64,000 nt of DNA from an uncultured Flavobacteriales bacterium (GCA_905478555.1 CAJQIZ010000012.1:26201-90200), one strand, 5' to 3'. Numbered from the stretch's first letter, positions 1 to 10,305 are shown. Notes: generated by a model from the letters alone, not told the origin. Made by a program: numbers and translations.

Positions 1-2
1 TT

Positions 3-113
3 TTGGTGGGTATGAAAAAACCAGTACATATATTACAGTTAGGAAGTTCAGTACGAGAAATAGTAAATATGATTACATTAGCGGCTGTTGACGCTCAAAT
101 AATAAATAAATGA
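3..113 (+). CDS. maeB: NADP-dependent malic enzyme, 3' end only
   Basis: The window opens inside this gene, and only the last 36 codons and the TGA stop are present. The tail reads through KPVHILQLGSSVREIVNMI and ends ITLAAVDAQIINK. This matches the end of the phosphotransacetylase-like C-terminal domain of the large MaeB-type malic enzymes, which convert malate to pyruvate and CO2. The stop overlaps the ruvA start as ATGA, which suggests translational coupling. Malic enzyme followed by ruvA and sprA is a familiar order in Flavobacteriia, and that supports the call more strongly than the short tail alone. The catalytic malic-enzyme domain lies outside the window. Confidence 0.8.
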   Translation: MVGMKKPVHILQLGSSVREIVNMITLAAVDAQIINK

Positions 114-685
114 TAGCACATATAAAAGGAAAACTTGTAGAAAAAACTCCAACTTATGTAGTAATTGATTGCAATGGGGTAGGATATAAATTAAACATTT
201 CATTACAAACTTACACTTCTATTGAAGATGAGAATTGTAAGCTTCTTACACATCTTTCGGTAAAGGAAGATTCTCATACATTATATGGTTTTTTTACAGC
301 AGATGAAAGAGAACTCTTCAGGCAATTAATATCCGTATCTGGGGTTGGACCTAATACTGCTCGTATGATATTGTCTACCTATAGTGCCTTGGAAATTATT
401 AGTTATATTATCTCTGCAGATGTGTCCGCTATTCAGAATGTAAAAGGAATTGGTGCAAAAACAGCACAAAGAATAATTATTGATTTAAAAGATAAGGTGG
501 GAAAAGGCTTAGAAACTTCAGATTTATTATTTACACAAGACAATACTGTAAGGGATGAAGCGTTATCTGCCTTACTTGCTTTAGGATTTACTAAAAAAGT
601 TGCAGAAAAGAAATTAGAACAGGTATTAAAAAACTATGTTGGTGATGTTACTGTAGAAGATTTAGTTAGAAAATCCTTAGGATAG
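110..685 (+). CDS. ruvA: Holliday junction branch migration protein RuvA
   Basis: RuvA binds four-way DNA junctions as a tetramer and loads the RuvB motor during recombinational repair in the cytoplasm. The 191-residue length fits the family. The N-terminal OB-fold starts MIAHIKGKL. It is followed by two helix-hairpin-helix motifs, VSGVGPNTA (about 76-84) and VKGIGAKTAQR (about 111-121), and a small C-terminal RuvB-contacting domain from about residue 145 (EALSALLALGF). The ATG overlaps the malic enzyme stop by 4 bases, and sprA begins 12 bases downstream, so the three genes are probably co-transcribed. Nothing looks damaged. Confidence 0.97.
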   Translation: MIAHIKGKLVEKTPTYVVIDCNGVGYKLNISLQTYTSIEDENCKLLTHLSVKEDSHTLYGFFTADERELFRQLISVSGVGPNTARMILSTYSALEIISYIISADVSAIQNVKGIGAKTAQRIIIDLKDKVGKGLETSDLLFTQDNTVRDEALSALLALGFTKKVAEKKLEQVLKNYVGDVTVEDLVRKSLG

Positions 686-697
686 AATTTTTTAAAA

Positions 698-3600
698 TTG
701 GATAAAGAAAAGAAGTTTATTTATTTTGGAATAGTATTGTTTTTACTTTCATTTAGTAAAGATGTACAGTCCTTTTCTTATTTTTCTGACACCTCTATCA
801 CAGATACTACTTTAACATACCAATTTAACCCTAGTGAGTATGGAGGGTTATTTATGAATACTCCGTCTAATTTTAAAACAAAGTTAGTTTATGATGAGAA
901 TACAGATAAATATATTCTTTATCAGAGAATTGGTACAACAGATTTGTTCTCTCAAAAAATCATGTCTTTTCAGGAATATTTAGATTTTCAGCTAGAAAAA
1001 ATGATGTCTGAACATTGGGATTTCAGAACCGGAGATAGAAAAAGTTCCGTTCAACAATCTTACGGACTTCCAAAACTTTATGTTGGAGGAGAGACATTTG
1101 ATAGGGTATTTGGTGGAAACGCAGTGGATATCCGTCCTCAAGGGTCAGCAGAGTTGATATTTGCTTTAAGAATAAATAGACTAGACAACCCTAATTATAC
1201 TGTTAAACAAAGAAAAACTACATCATTTGATTTTCAGGAGAAAATACAGATGAATGTTATTGGTAAGATTGGAGAAAAATTAAAACTTACTACGAATTTT
1301 AATACAGAAGCAACCTTCAATTTTGAGAATGATATGAAGTTGGAGTACACTGGTTTTGAAGATGAAATAATAAAGAAGATTGAAGTTGGAAATGTTAGTC
1401 TGCCGTTAAACGGAACTTTAATTACTGGTAGTCAGAGTTTGTTTGGATTAAAAACTCAACTTCAATTTGGTAGAACTACTATTACGGGAATTCTTTCTCA
1501 ACAAAAATCTACTACTTCAGAAGTAGAAGTTACTGGAGGAGCTCAAACAACCGAATTCGATATTTATGCCGATCAATATGAAGCAAATAAACATTTTTTC
1601 CTCTCACATTATTTTAAACAAAATTATAATACTGCATTAGAGGATCTACCTTTTGTTAATTCTCCAATAAATATTACAAAAGTAGAAGTTTGGGTAACTA
1701 ATAAAACAGGAGAAACTATTGATAGTAGAAACATAATTTCCTTTTTAGATTTAGGGGAAACAGCAGGAAATTTACAGAACTCTGCTTTCACTATCTCTAA
1801 TGGAGGTAATTTTCCTGATAATGATCAAGCGAATGATATGTATCAACATCTATTATCACAATATTCTGGGATAAGGAATGTAAATCAGGTTAATAATCAG
1901 TTAGCTACTCCTTCTAATTTGGCTATTAATTTTTTAGGTGGTCAGGATTATGAAAAGTTAGAAAGAGCAAGAAAGTTAAAACCATCAGAATATACGGTAC
2001 ACCCTCAATTAGGATATATCTCTTTAAACCAAGCTTTAAATAATGATGAGGTTTTAGCAGTTGCTTTTCAGTATACTATTGGTAATGAAACCTATCAAGT
2101 AGGGGAACTTACTACTACAGGTCCGAATGCTCCGGATGCACTTATTGTAAAATTATTAAAAGGAACAACTCTTTCTCCCTCGTTAAAAAATTGGGAGTTA
2201 ATGATGAAAAATATTTATGCTTTAGGTGCTTATCAAATGAGTTCTAATGAATTTGTTTTAAATATTATTTATGAAAATACAGAAGAATCGGGTGGTTTAA
2301 CTAACTATATCCCTGAAGGAAATGTTAATGGTACACCAATAATTAGTTTATTAAATTTAGATAATTTAAACCAACAACAAGCTCAGATTTCTGATGGGAT
2401 ATTTGATTTTATTGAAGGTTTAACAGTTCGTTCTTCAAACGGTAGAATTATATTTCCAGTATTAAAACCTTTTGGTGCTGATTTGAGAAGTAATTTCACA
2501 GATCAGGATATTGCAAATAAATATGTTTACGATTATATTTATGATTCTACTTTAACAGTTGCACAAAAATACCCTGAACTAAATAAATTTAGGTTGAAAG
2601 GTTCTTATAAATCTTCCTCTGGAGCCGAAATTTCTTTAAATGCTATGAATGTTCCAGAAGGTTCGGTAACGGTAACTGCTGGTTCTCAGAAATTAGTAGA
2701 AAACCAACATTATACTGTGGACTATATGTTGGGTAGGGTAACTATTATTGATGAGGGAATTCTAAATTCAGGCGTCCCAATAAAAATCAAATTAGAGAAC
2801 AATTCCATGTTTGGTGTTCAAGATAAAACGCTTATCGGTTTTCATGCAGATTATGAGATAAATAGAGATTTTATTATTGGAGGTACACTTCTGAAACTTT
2901 CTGAAGCACCATATGTAAATAAAATTAATGCGGGGGATGAACCTATCTCTAATATTATATTAGGTTTAGATGGTACCTATCAAACAGAGTCTTCTTTTGT
3001 TACTCGTATGGTAGATATGTTTCCTTTTTTAGAAACCAAAGCAAAATCTCGGATTATTGCCACTGCTGAAATTGCAAAATTAATCCCTGGACACCACCGT
3101 CGAATTGATAATGGAGATGGAGGTACATCTTATATTGATGATTTTGAAGCGAGTAGAAGTTCTATAGATATTAAAAATGTTAGATCATGGAATTTAGCTT
3201 CTATTCCGCAAGGACAAAATGATGTGTTTGAAAATTCTAGTTTAAATAATGACCTATCTCTAGGTTTCAGAAGAGCTAAATTGGCTTGGTATACTATTGA
3301 TCCTTCTGTATTTTTCCGTACTTCTTCTAACACACCACCAGGTGTAGATAATAAAATTCAACTCCCAAATGGAAGTCAAATCTCTCAACAATCCTATCAT
3401 TATTCCAGAGAGATCTTAGAGAAAGAGGTATTCCCTAATAAGGATCCTCAATATGGTAGTCAGATTACCAATATGTCTATTTTAGATTTAGCCTATTATC
3501 CATCTGAAAGAGGTCCGTATAATTATTCTGTAAATGGACTAAATACAGACGGAACTTTAATGAACCCTCAAAAGAATTGGGCAGCAATCATGAGAAAGAT

Positions 3601-6600
3601 AGAAACAAATGATTTTGAAGCTGCTAATATTGAATTTGTGGAATTTTGGATGATGGACCCATTTAACATGGAAGATGGAGATATTAATCATGATGGTGGA
3701 GATTTATATATTCAATTGGGTAATGTTTCGGAAGATGTGTTGAAAGATGGGTATAAGAGTTTTGAAAATGGGTTGCCAATAAATTCTACTATTACAGATG
3801 TAGATACCACTGCATGGGGTAGAGTGCCTACTTCCTATTCTATAGTAGAAGCGTTTGATAACGACCCTCTTTCTAGAGAATATCAGGATGTTGGTTTGGA
3901 TGGACTAAGTGATGAGGATGAAGTTTTATTCTTTGACTCAGTGTATGTACAGGAAATTGCAAATAATCCTGCTCTTGGAACTTTGTCTATTGCATATCAA
4001 AATGCATTAAAAGATCCTTCAGGAGATAATTTTCAATATTTTAGAGGAACAGATTTTGATAATAATGAAACTCCACTTTTAAAAAGATACAAGAGTTTTA
4101 ATAATGTAGATGGGAATTCTTCTACCACCGAACAGGCCATAGAATCTTACTCTACTTCCGCATCTTCTACTCCAAATTCGGAAGATATTAATAGAGATAA
4201 TACTTTAGGGGAATCAGAAAGTTATTTTCAATATAAAGTCAGGCTATCTCCGCAAACTATGAATATTTCTAACCCTTATATTTCAGATGTTTTAGAGACT
4301 ACAGTTGATACTAAAAATGGAGACGAGAGAGTGATAAAATGGTATCAATTTAGGGTGCCAGTATATAACCCAGAAAAGGTAATAGGTTCTATTCAAGATT
4401 TTAAATCTATTCGTTTTATGAGGATGGTATTATCTGACTTTTCGGAACCTATTGTTTGTCGTTTTGCTACATTAGAGTTGGTGAGAGGAGAATGGAGGAG
4501 ATATAATTTAGATTTAACTGAGGGTGGAGAATATATTCCTAATGATATTGATGATGAAACTTTATTTGATGTCTCAGCAGTGAATATTGAAGAAAATGGA
4601 CAGAGAGATCCTATTAATTATGTCCTTCCTCCTGGTATTGAACAGAATATTGATAATACAACAACTACTATCAGAAGAGATAATGAGCAATCGTTAGTAT
4701 TAAAAATCTGTAATCTGAAAGATGGAGATAGTAGAGCTGCTTATAAAACTTCTGATTTAGATGTAAGAGCATATAAAAGATTAAAAATGTTTGTTCATGC
4801 AGAAGGGAAAGATGATGATTTATTAGATGGAGAACTTTCATGTTTTATCAGGTTGGGTACAGATTTTACTTCTAATTATTACGAATATGAAATTCCATTG
4901 CAATCTACTAACCATGGTGATAATGGAAGAGAGGAAGTTTGGCCATTAGATAATAATATAGATATCCGTTTTGAAGATTTTCAACTTGCAAAACAAGAAA
5001 GAAATTTCACTTTAGATGATGTTAATTCACCTTATATTATGTTTTTAGGTGGAGGTAAGAAGATAACTGTTGTTGGTAATCCTAATTTAAGTAGGGTGAA
5101 AACTATAATGATTGGAGTTAGAAACCCAAAGAAGACTTCATTAGATTCTGAAGATGATGGTTTGCCAAAATGTGGAGAAATCTGGGTAAATGAGTTGAGG
5201 TTAACTGATTTTGATGAATATGGAGGTTGGGCCGCAAATGCGCGCTTCACTTCTCGTTTAGCAGATTTTGGAACTGTTACTGTTGCGGGTAATATGAGTA
5301 CAATTGGTTTTGGTTCTATTGAGAAAAAAATAAATGAAAGACAAAAATCAGATGACTACCAATATGACTTATCTTCAAATTTAGAGTTAGGAAAATTCTT
5401 CCCTGAAAAATATGGATTTAAAATCCCTTTACATGTTAGTAGTTCTGAACAGTTTTCTAATCCTCAATATAATCCTTTAGATCCAGATATATTATTTAAA
5501 ACTACACTAGAGACTATGGGGTCTAAATACGAACAAGATAGTTTGAAACATATTGCTCAGGATTATGTGAGTAGAAATGCTGTAAATTTCACTAATATTA
5601 GAAAATTACCTACGCAAAATAAGGGAGATAACGGAAAAACAAAAACTCCAAAAGTATATGATTTAGAGAATTTCACACTTTCATATTCTAAAAATGAGTT
5701 ATTCTTGAGAAATATAAATACAGAAAAGAATAGAACTAAAAATTATAGAGGAGCTCTTACTTATAATTTTAATACTCGTCCAAAAAATATTAAGCCGTTT
5801 TCAAAGCTTAAAATCGGTAAAGGTCCTTATGCTCGTTTAATTAAAGATATTAATTTTTATACCATGCCCAAATCGTTTTCTTACCGATCAGATATGGATA
5901 GAATGTATAATGAAACAAAATTAAGGAATGTAAATAACTCTTATATGATTATTGAACCTACTTATAACAAGTACTTCAATTGGAATAAATCGTATGAGTT
6001 TAAATATGATTTAACTAGAACTTTTAAGATTGACTTTTCTGCAAGAAGTCAAGCGAGTGTTGATGAACCAGAAGGAAGAATGGATAATGACTATGTTTAT
6101 TTTAAACAGAATAGAGATACGGTTTGGCAGAATTTCTGGGATGGAGGAAGACCTACAATGTACCATCATGATATATCTGTCAATTATCAATTACCATTAA
6201 ATAAAATACCTCTTACTAATTTTTTAAGTTTAAATACTAGGTATAATGCTAATTACGACTGGACTGCTGCTCCTTTGGCACTTTCTGAATTAGGAAATAA
6301 TATTCAGAATTCGAATAACATACAGTATAACGGACAGATTAATTTGAGTACACTTTATAATAAAGTTCCATATTTTAAAAAGGTATTAAATTCTGGGAAA
6401 AGAAAACAAAGAGGTAGAGGCAGGACTTCCAGAAATAATGATGAAAATAAAAAAGAAGAGGAAGAGGAGAAAAAGGATCGATATAAAGCATTTCGATATG
6501 CTACTAAATTTGTTTTAGGAGTAAAAAATATTTCTGTAAATCTTACTCAAAATAAGGGGACTTTCATTCCTGGATTCTTACCAGAAGCTCACTTCTTTGG

Positions 6601-7861
6601 GCAGCATTGGGGAGAAGTTGCTCCAGGTATTCCATTTGTTTTAGGGAGTCAGAGAGACATCAGATTTCTTGCTGGTCAAAATGGTTGGCTTACTCAAAAT
6701 GAGAATATGAATACTTTATTTAAGAAGAATGCTTCGACAAATTTAGTACTTAGAAGTACAGTGGAACCTTTCCATAAATTTAGAATTGAATTTACTGCAA
6801 ATAAAATGCAATCTTTAAATGAGCAGGAGTTCTATAGATGGTCTGATGATGATAATATGTTTGCTCACTTCTCTGAAACTCAAAATGGAACTTTCTCTAT
6901 GTCGTTTATTTCTTTTGGTACTGCATTTGTCGTTAACAATAAGGAGGATGAGTCTAAGGTGTTTCAGCAATTTAGAAATTACAGAAATGAGATAGCTAAA
7001 AGACTAGCGGTTCAAAACCCAAATTATAATGGTATTATTGATTCTACTGGTTTCCCTACAGGTTATGGTTCTACTTCACAAGATGTATTGATACCTGCAT
7101 TTTTAGCAGCTTATTCTGGACAAGATGCATTGGGTGTTTCTTTAAATACCATGCCTAAGATTCCATTACCTAATTGGAGGATTAATTATGATGGATTAAT
7201 GCAAATAAAGTTTATAAAGAAAAGATTTCAGACCTTTACAATAGGTCATGCGTATAGAAGTACTTATTCAGTTGGTTCTTTTGTAAGTAGTTTGGACTAT
7301 GATGATAATAGTTCTGGATGGTCTTCTTCTATCAATCCGAATACAGGAAACTTCTTCTCAGAGTTTGAAATTGGTCAGGTTACAATTAACGAGATGTTTA
7401 CTCCGTTAATTAAAATAGATATGACTTGGAAAAATAGTTTAATAACAAAGTTAGAGATTAAGAAAAATAGAACTTTAAATTTATCTTTATCTAATAATCA
7501 GATTACTGAAATTAATGGTAGTGAATATGTAATTGGTACAGGATATAGAATAAAAGATTTAGAATTTAAATTTAAATCAGCTGGCAGAAGTAAGAAAATT
7601 TCATCAGATTTAGATTTGAAATTAGACCTAAATATACGAAATAACAAAACGGTAATTAGGAAAATTGTAGAAAATGAGGAGCAAACTACAATGGGTCAAC
7701 AAACAATTAGTATTAAATTTTCTGCAGATTATGTAGTTAATTCAAGACTAAATTTAAAGATGTTCTATGATAAGGTAATTACAAATCCGTTTATTGATAT
7801 AACATATCCAGGGTCTATTACCAATGCCGGATTTAGCCTAAGATTTACTTTAGCAGGATAA
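698..7861 (+). CDS. sprA: SprA, outer-membrane translocon of the type IX secretion system (gliding motility)
   Basis: SprA is the very large beta-barrel pore through which T9SS cargo crosses the outer membrane; in gliding flavobacteria its loss also stops motility. The 2387-residue length is close to that of known SprA proteins. The start is TTG, chosen because a signal peptide follows at once (hydrophobic FIYFGIVLFLLSF) and the frame has no upstream ATG. Recognisable signatures are GDGGTSYIDDFEASRS (about 803), DVGLDGLSDEDE (about 1064) and IWVNELRLTDFD (about 1494). The rest is beta-strand rich. A very charged Lys/Arg/Glu stretch at about residues 1899-1929 looks like a flexible loop. It lies between ruvA and gcvH, the usual flavobacterial neighbours. 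Two T9SS cargo proteins are encoded near 31-37 kb. Confidence 0.97.
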   Translation: MDKEKKFIYFGIVLFLLSFSKDVQSFSYFSDTSITDTTLTYQFNPSEYGGLFMNTPSNFKTKLVYDENTDKYILYQRIGTTDLFSQKIMSFQEYLDFQLEKMMSEHWDFRTGDRKSSVQQSYGLPKLYVGGETFDRVFGGNAVDIRPQGSAELIFALRINRLDNPNYTVKQRKTTSFDFQEKIQMNVIGKIGEKLKLTTNFNTEATFNFENDMKLEYTGFEDEIIKKIEVGNVSLPLNGTLITGSQSLFGLKTQLQFGRTTITGILSQQKSTTSEVEVTGGAQTTEFDIYADQYEANKHFFLSHYFKQNYNTALEDLPFVNSPINITKVEVWVTNKTGETIDSRNIISFLDLGETAGNLQNSAFTISNGGNFPDNDQANDMYQHLLSQYSGIRNVNQVNNQLATPSNLAINFLGGQDYEKLERARKLKPSEYTVHPQLGYISLNQALNNDEVLAVAFQYTIGNETYQVGELTTTGPNAPDALIVKLLKGTTLSPSLKNWELMMKNIYALGAYQMSSNEFVLNIIYENTEESGGLTNYIPEGNVNGTPIISLLNLDNLNQQQAQISDGIFDFIEGLTVRSSNGRIIFPVLKPFGADLRSNFTDQDIANKYVYDYIYDSTLTVAQKYPELNKFRLKGSYKSSSGAEISLNAMNVPEGSVTVTAGSQKLVENQHYTVDYMLGRVTIIDEGILNSGVPIKIKLENNSMFGVQDKTLIGFHADYEINRDFIIGGTLLKLSEAPYVNKINAGDEPISNIILGLDGTYQTESSFVTRMVDMFPFLETKAKSRIIATAEIAKLIPGHHRRIDNGDGGTSYIDDFEASRSSIDIKNVRSWNLASIPQGQNDVFENSSLNNDLSLGFRRAKLAWYTIDPSVFFRTSSNTPPGVDNKIQLPNGSQISQQSYHYSREILEKEVFPNKDPQYGSQITNMSILDLAYYPSERGPYNYSVNGLNTDGTLMNPQKNWAAIMRKIETNDFEAANIEFVEFWMMDPFNMEDGDINHDGGDLYIQLGNVSEDVLKDGYKSFENGLPINSTITDVDTTAWGRVPTSYSIVEAFDNDPLSREYQDVGLDGLSDEDEVLFFDSVYVQEIANNPALGTLSIAYQNALKDPSGDNFQYFRGTDFDNNETPLLKRYKSFNNVDGNSSTTEQAIESYSTSASSTPNSEDINRDNTLGESESYFQYKVRLSPQTMNISNPYISDVLETTVDTKNGDERVIKWYQFRVPVYNPEKVIGSIQDFKSIRFMRMVLSDFSEPIVCRFATLELVRGEWRRYNLDLTEGGEYIPNDIDDETLFDVSAVNIEENGQRDPINYVLPPGIEQNIDNTTTTIRRDNEQSLVLKICNLKDGDSRAAYKTSDLDVRAYKRLKMFVHAEGKDDDLLDGELSCFIRLGTDFTSNYYEYEIPLQSTNHGDNGREEVWPLDNNIDIRFEDFQLAKQERNFTLDDVNSPYIMFLGGGKKITVVGNPNLSRVKTIMIGVRNPKKTSLDSEDDGLPKCGEIWVNELRLTDFDEYGGWAANARFTSRLADFGTVTVAGNMSTIGFGSIEKKINERQKSDDYQYDLSSNLELGKFFPEKYGFKIPLHVSSSEQFSNPQYNPLDPDILFKTTLETMGSKYEQDSLKHIAQDYVSRNAVNFTNIRKLPTQNKGDNGKTKTPKVYDLENFTLSYSKNELFLRNINTEKNRTKNYRGALTYNFNTRPKNIKPFSKLKIGKGPYARLIKDINFYTMPKSFSYRSDMDRMYNETKLRNVNNSYMIIEPTYNKYFNWNKSYEFKYDLTRTFKIDFSARSQASVDEPEGRMDNDYVYFKQNRDTVWQNFWDGGRPTMYHHDISVNYQLPLNKIPLTNFLSLNTRYNANYDWTAAPLALSELGNNIQNSNNIQYNGQINLSTLYNKVPYFKKVLNSGKRKQRGRGRTSRNNDENKKEEEEEKKDRYKAFRYATKFVLGVKNISVNLTQNKGTFIPGFLPEAHFFGQHWGEVAPGIPFVLGSQRDIRFLAGQNGWLTQNENMNTLFKKNASTNLVLRSTVEPFHKFRIEFTANKMQSLNEQEFYRWSDDDNMFAHFSETQNGTFSMSFISFGTAFVVNNKEDESKVFQQFRNYRNEIAKRLAVQNPNYNGIIDSTGFPTGYGSTSQDVLIPAFLAAYSGQDALGVSLNTMPKIPLPNWRINYDGLMQIKFIKKRFQTFTIGHAYRSTYSVGSFVSSLDYDDNSSGWSSSINPNTGNFFSEFEIGQVTINEMFTPLIKIDMTWKNSLITKLEIKKNRTLNLSLSNNQITEINGSEYVIGTGYRIKDLEFKFKSAGRSKKISSDLDLKLDLNIRNNKTVIRKIVENEEQTTMGQQTISIKFSADYVVNSRLNLKMFYDKVITNPFIDITYPGSITNAGFSLRFTLAG

Positions 7862-7862
7862 T

Positions 7863-7892
7863 TTTGACAACAAATTTAAAAGTGTATTTTTG
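7863..7892 (+). promoter_or_regulatory. Bacteroidota-type promoter for gcvH-tonB
   Basis: TTTG at 7863-7866 and TATTTTTG at 7885-7892 are separated by 18 bases. This fits the Bacteroidota sigma consensus (a TTTG or TTG box, then TAnnTTTG). The gcvH ATG lies 15 bases downstream. It is the best two-box match I found in the window. Confidence 0.6.
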
Positions 7893-7907
7893 TAAAAAAT
7901 TTAAAAA

Positions 7908-8285
7908 ATGAATATTCCAGAAAATTTAAAATATACAAAGAACCATGAATGGTTAAAAGTGGAGGATAATATAGCTACTATTGGTATTTCTGAATTCGCT
8001 CAAGGAGAACTAGGCGATATCGTATTTGTTGAGGTAGATACTGAAGGAGAGTCTTTAGACATGGAAGAGGTTTTTGGAACTATTGAAGCAGTGAAGACTG
8101 TTTCTGATTTGTTTATGCCTATAACTGGAGAAGTAACAGAATTTAATGAGACTCTAGAAGATGAACCAGAATTAATTAATTCTTCTCCTTATGATAAGGG
8201 TTGGATTGTTAAAGTAGAAATGTCAGAAATGTCAGAATTAGATAACTTGCTTTCTGCTGAAGAATATAAAAATTTAATATCATAA
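7908..8285 (+). CDS. gcvH: Glycine cleavage system H protein
   Basis: This lipoyl-carrier protein shuttles the aminomethyl group between the P and T proteins of the glycine cleavage complex in the cytoplasm. At 125 residues it has normal length. The lipoylation site is Lys63 in GTIEAVKTVSDLFMP. The conserved N-terminal NLKYTKNHEWL and the C-terminal PYDKGWIVKVEM are both present. It follows sprA by 46 bases but has its own promoter-like boxes, and tonB starts 4 bases after its stop. The P-protein gene gcvP is about 53 kb away in this window, so the system is not encoded as a single operon. Confidence 0.97.
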   Translation: MNIPENLKYTKNHEWLKVEDNIATIGISEFAQGELGDIVFVEVDTEGESLDMEEVFGTIEAVKTVSDLFMPITGEVTEFNETLEDEPELINSSPYDKGWIVKVEMSEMSELDNLLSAEEYKNLIS

Positions 8286-8289
8286 TATT

Positions 8290-8976
8290 ATGGAACTTAA
8301 GAAGAACCCTAAATCTGATTTAGAATCTAAGAGAGGAATTTTCCTTCCAATAGGACTTATCATAGCTTTATCGGTGACAATACTTGCTTATGAATATAAG
8401 TCGTATGGTGATCATGAAATTAACTCTTTAGGTGATGTGAATATGGATGCATTAGATGAAGAAGACATTGAAATTACTAGGCCAGAGGAAATAAAGCCTC
8501 CTCCTCCACCAGAAGCTCCACCAGAAGTTCCAGAAGAAATTGAGATTAAAGATAATGAAGAAGATTTAGATGTAGAACTGGATGTAGAAGATGCAGATAC
8601 AGATCAAGATGAAATGATTGAAATAGAAGAGGAAGAGTTTTCGGAGCCATTTATTTCAGTAGAACAAATGCCAATGCTTGGTGATTGCAAGGATGAAACT
8701 TGTACTCAGACTGAAATAATGAAATTTATCGCAAGAAACTTTAAATATCCTGAAATTGCGAAAGCGAATGGAGTAGAAGGAAGAGTTATATTAGAATTTG
8801 TAGTTGAAAAAAATGGGAAGATAGGAAGAGTTAAAATCCTTAAAGGTTTGGATAAACATATAGATAAAGCTGCTATAAATGTAGTGGAAAAACTACCTGT
8901 GTTTACACCTGGGAAACAAATTGGTAAAGCAGTACCAGTCAAATATACTGTGCCAATTAAATGTTCTTTAGGCTAA
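8290..8976 (+). CDS. tonB: TonB family energy-transducing protein
   Basis: TonB spans the periplasm and passes proton-motive energy from ExbB/ExbD to outer-membrane TonB-dependent receptors. The 228 residues start with a short cytoplasmic Lys-rich tail, then one membrane helix (about 16-36, IGLIIALSVTILAY). Next comes a Pro/Glu-rich periplasmic spacer (KPPPPPEAPPEVPEEI, about 68-83) with a long acidic run, and a TonB C-terminal domain (about 145-228) containing YPEIAKANGVEGRV and the closing PVKYTVPIKC. No exbB or exbD is adjacent. The gene sits in the gcvH transcription unit. Which receptor it serves is unknown; the receptor at 34-36 kb is one candidate. Bacteroidota usually carry several TonB paralogs. 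Confidence 0.9.
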   Translation: MELKKNPKSDLESKRGIFLPIGLIIALSVTILAYEYKSYGDHEINSLGDVNMDALDEEDIEITRPEEIKPPPPPEAPPEVPEEIEIKDNEEDLDVELDVEDADTDQDEMIEIEEEEFSEPFISVEQMPMLGDCKDETCTQTEIMKFIARNFKYPEIAKANGVEGRVILEFVVEKNGKIGRVKILKGLDKHIDKAAINVVEKLPVFTPGKQIGKAVPVKYTVPIKCSLG

Positions 8977-8985
8977 AATAAACAA

Positions 8986-9016
8986 AAGAAAACACTCAAT
9001 AAGTGGTTTTTTTTTA
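8986..9016 (+). terminator. Probable rho-independent terminator after tonB
   Basis: An imperfect hairpin (AAACACT, loop CAATA, then AGTGGTTT with one bulged G) is followed by a run of T. It lies between the convergent tonB and cysN genes, and the A-rich upstream side could let it act in both directions. Confidence 0.6.
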
Positions 9017-9036
9017 TTCTAAATTTTTTTTAGGAA

Positions 9037-10305
9037 TTAAATAATCATTCCAGCAGCAACTGTCTCATTTGTTGCTTCGTCTACTAAAACTATACTTCCT
9101 GTATTTCTATTTCTTGTATAACTATCAAAGAATAATGGTTTTGTAGTTCTTATTGTAATTCTACCAATATCATTTAATCCAATTTCTCTATCTTCTTCAT
9201 TTCTATGTAAACTGTTAATGTCCATTTTATACTTTACTTCTTTTATGATACATCTTGCAGTTTGGCTCGTGTGTCTGACAGTGTATTTCCCTCCTACAAT
9301 CATCTTCTTTTCATTCATCCAACAAATCATTACATCAATATCTTGCTCTACAGTTGGTTTATTGTTTTCTCTTACCAACATATCTCCTCTACTAATGTCA
9401 ATATTGTCTTCTAAAGTAATACAAACTGACATAGGTGAAAAGGCTTCCGTAACTTCTCCATTAAAAGTGTCAATTGATTTTATTTTAGATATAAATCCTG
9501 AAGGGAGTACAGTTACTTGATCTCCAGGTTTAAATACTCCTCCTTCAATTCTACCAGCATACCCTCTATAGTCAGGGAATTCAGGTGATTGAGGACGAAC
9601 GACATATTGTATTGGAAATCTGCAATCTACATGATTTTGATCCGAACCAATATGAATATTTTCTAACAGGTGCATTAATGTTGAACCTTCATACCAATTC
9701 ATATTTTTAGAACGATCTACTACATTATCTCCATTAAGTGCAGAAATAGGAATAAAATGAACATCTTTAATTTCTAATTTAGAGGCAAATCCTTCAAACT
9801 CAGATTTAATTTTCTCGAATGCTTTTTGGCTATGACCTACTAAATCCATTTTATTAATACAAACTGCAATATGAGGAATCTGTAAAAGGGAAGCAATAAA
9901 TGCATGTCTTTTAGTCTGCTCAATCACACCGTGTCTTGCGTCTACTAATAGTAGCGCTAGGTTAGCTGTAGATGCTCCTGTCACCATATTTCTTGTATAC
10001 TGAATATGTCCTGGAGTATCCGCAATAATAAATTTCCTTTTTGGTGTAGCAAAGTATCTGTATGCTACATCAATTGTAATTCCTTGTTCTCTTTCTGCTC
10101 TTAGTCCATCTGTTAAAAGTGCAAGGTTTACTCCTTCCTCACCTCTCTGGTTTGATGTTTCTTCTAGTAATTCCATCTGATCTTCAAATATAGCTTTACT
10201 GTCGTAAAGTAATCTTCCAATTAATGTACTCTTCCCATCATCTACACTACCTGCAGTTGTGAAACGTAAAAGCTCCATATCTAAATATCCTTTTGTTTCT
10301 CTCAT
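9037..10305 (-). CDS. cysN: Sulfate adenylyltransferase subunit 1 (GTPase CysN)
   Basis: CysN is the GTPase subunit that drives CysD in making adenosine 5'-phosphosulfate (APS) from ATP and sulfate. The 422 residues carry GTPase motifs GSVDDGKST (19-27), DTPGH (96-100) and NKMD (151-154), followed by EF-Tu-like beta-barrel domains. There is no fused APS kinase; cysC is a separate gene just upstream. The gene starts 12 bases after the cysD stop and is last in the cysC-cysD-cysN order. No cysH or cysIJ lies nearby, while sulfotransferase genes begin 4.5 kb away, so the APS is probably destined for PAPS and sulfation rather than for cysteine synthesis. That last point is inference from context. 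Confidence 0.96.
   Translation of the reverse strand: MRETKGYLDMELLRFTTAGSVDDGKSTLIGRLLYDSKAIFEDQMELLEETSNQRGEEGVNLALLTDGLRAEREQGITIDVAYRYFATPKRKFIIADTPGHIQYTRNMVTGASTANLALLLVDARHGVIEQTKRHAFIASLLQIPHIAVCINKMDLVGHSQKAFEKIKSEFEGFASKLEIKDVHFIPISALNGDNVVDRSKNMNWYEGSTLMHLLENIHIGSDQNHVDCRFPIQYVVRPQSPEFPDYRGYAGRIEGGVFKPGDQVTVLPSGFISKIKSIDTFNGEVTEAFSPMSVCITLEDNIDISRGDMLVRENNKPTVEQDIDVMICWMNEKKMIVGGKYTVRHTSQTARCIIKEVKYKMDINSLHRNEEDREIGLNDIGRITIRTTKPLFFDSYTRNRNTGSIVLVDEATNETVAAGMII

Noticed and set aside
3130..5250. Short open frames on the minus strand inside sprA
   Set aside because: They have no recognisable motifs and lie wholly within a clear coding gene whose frame explains the sequence.
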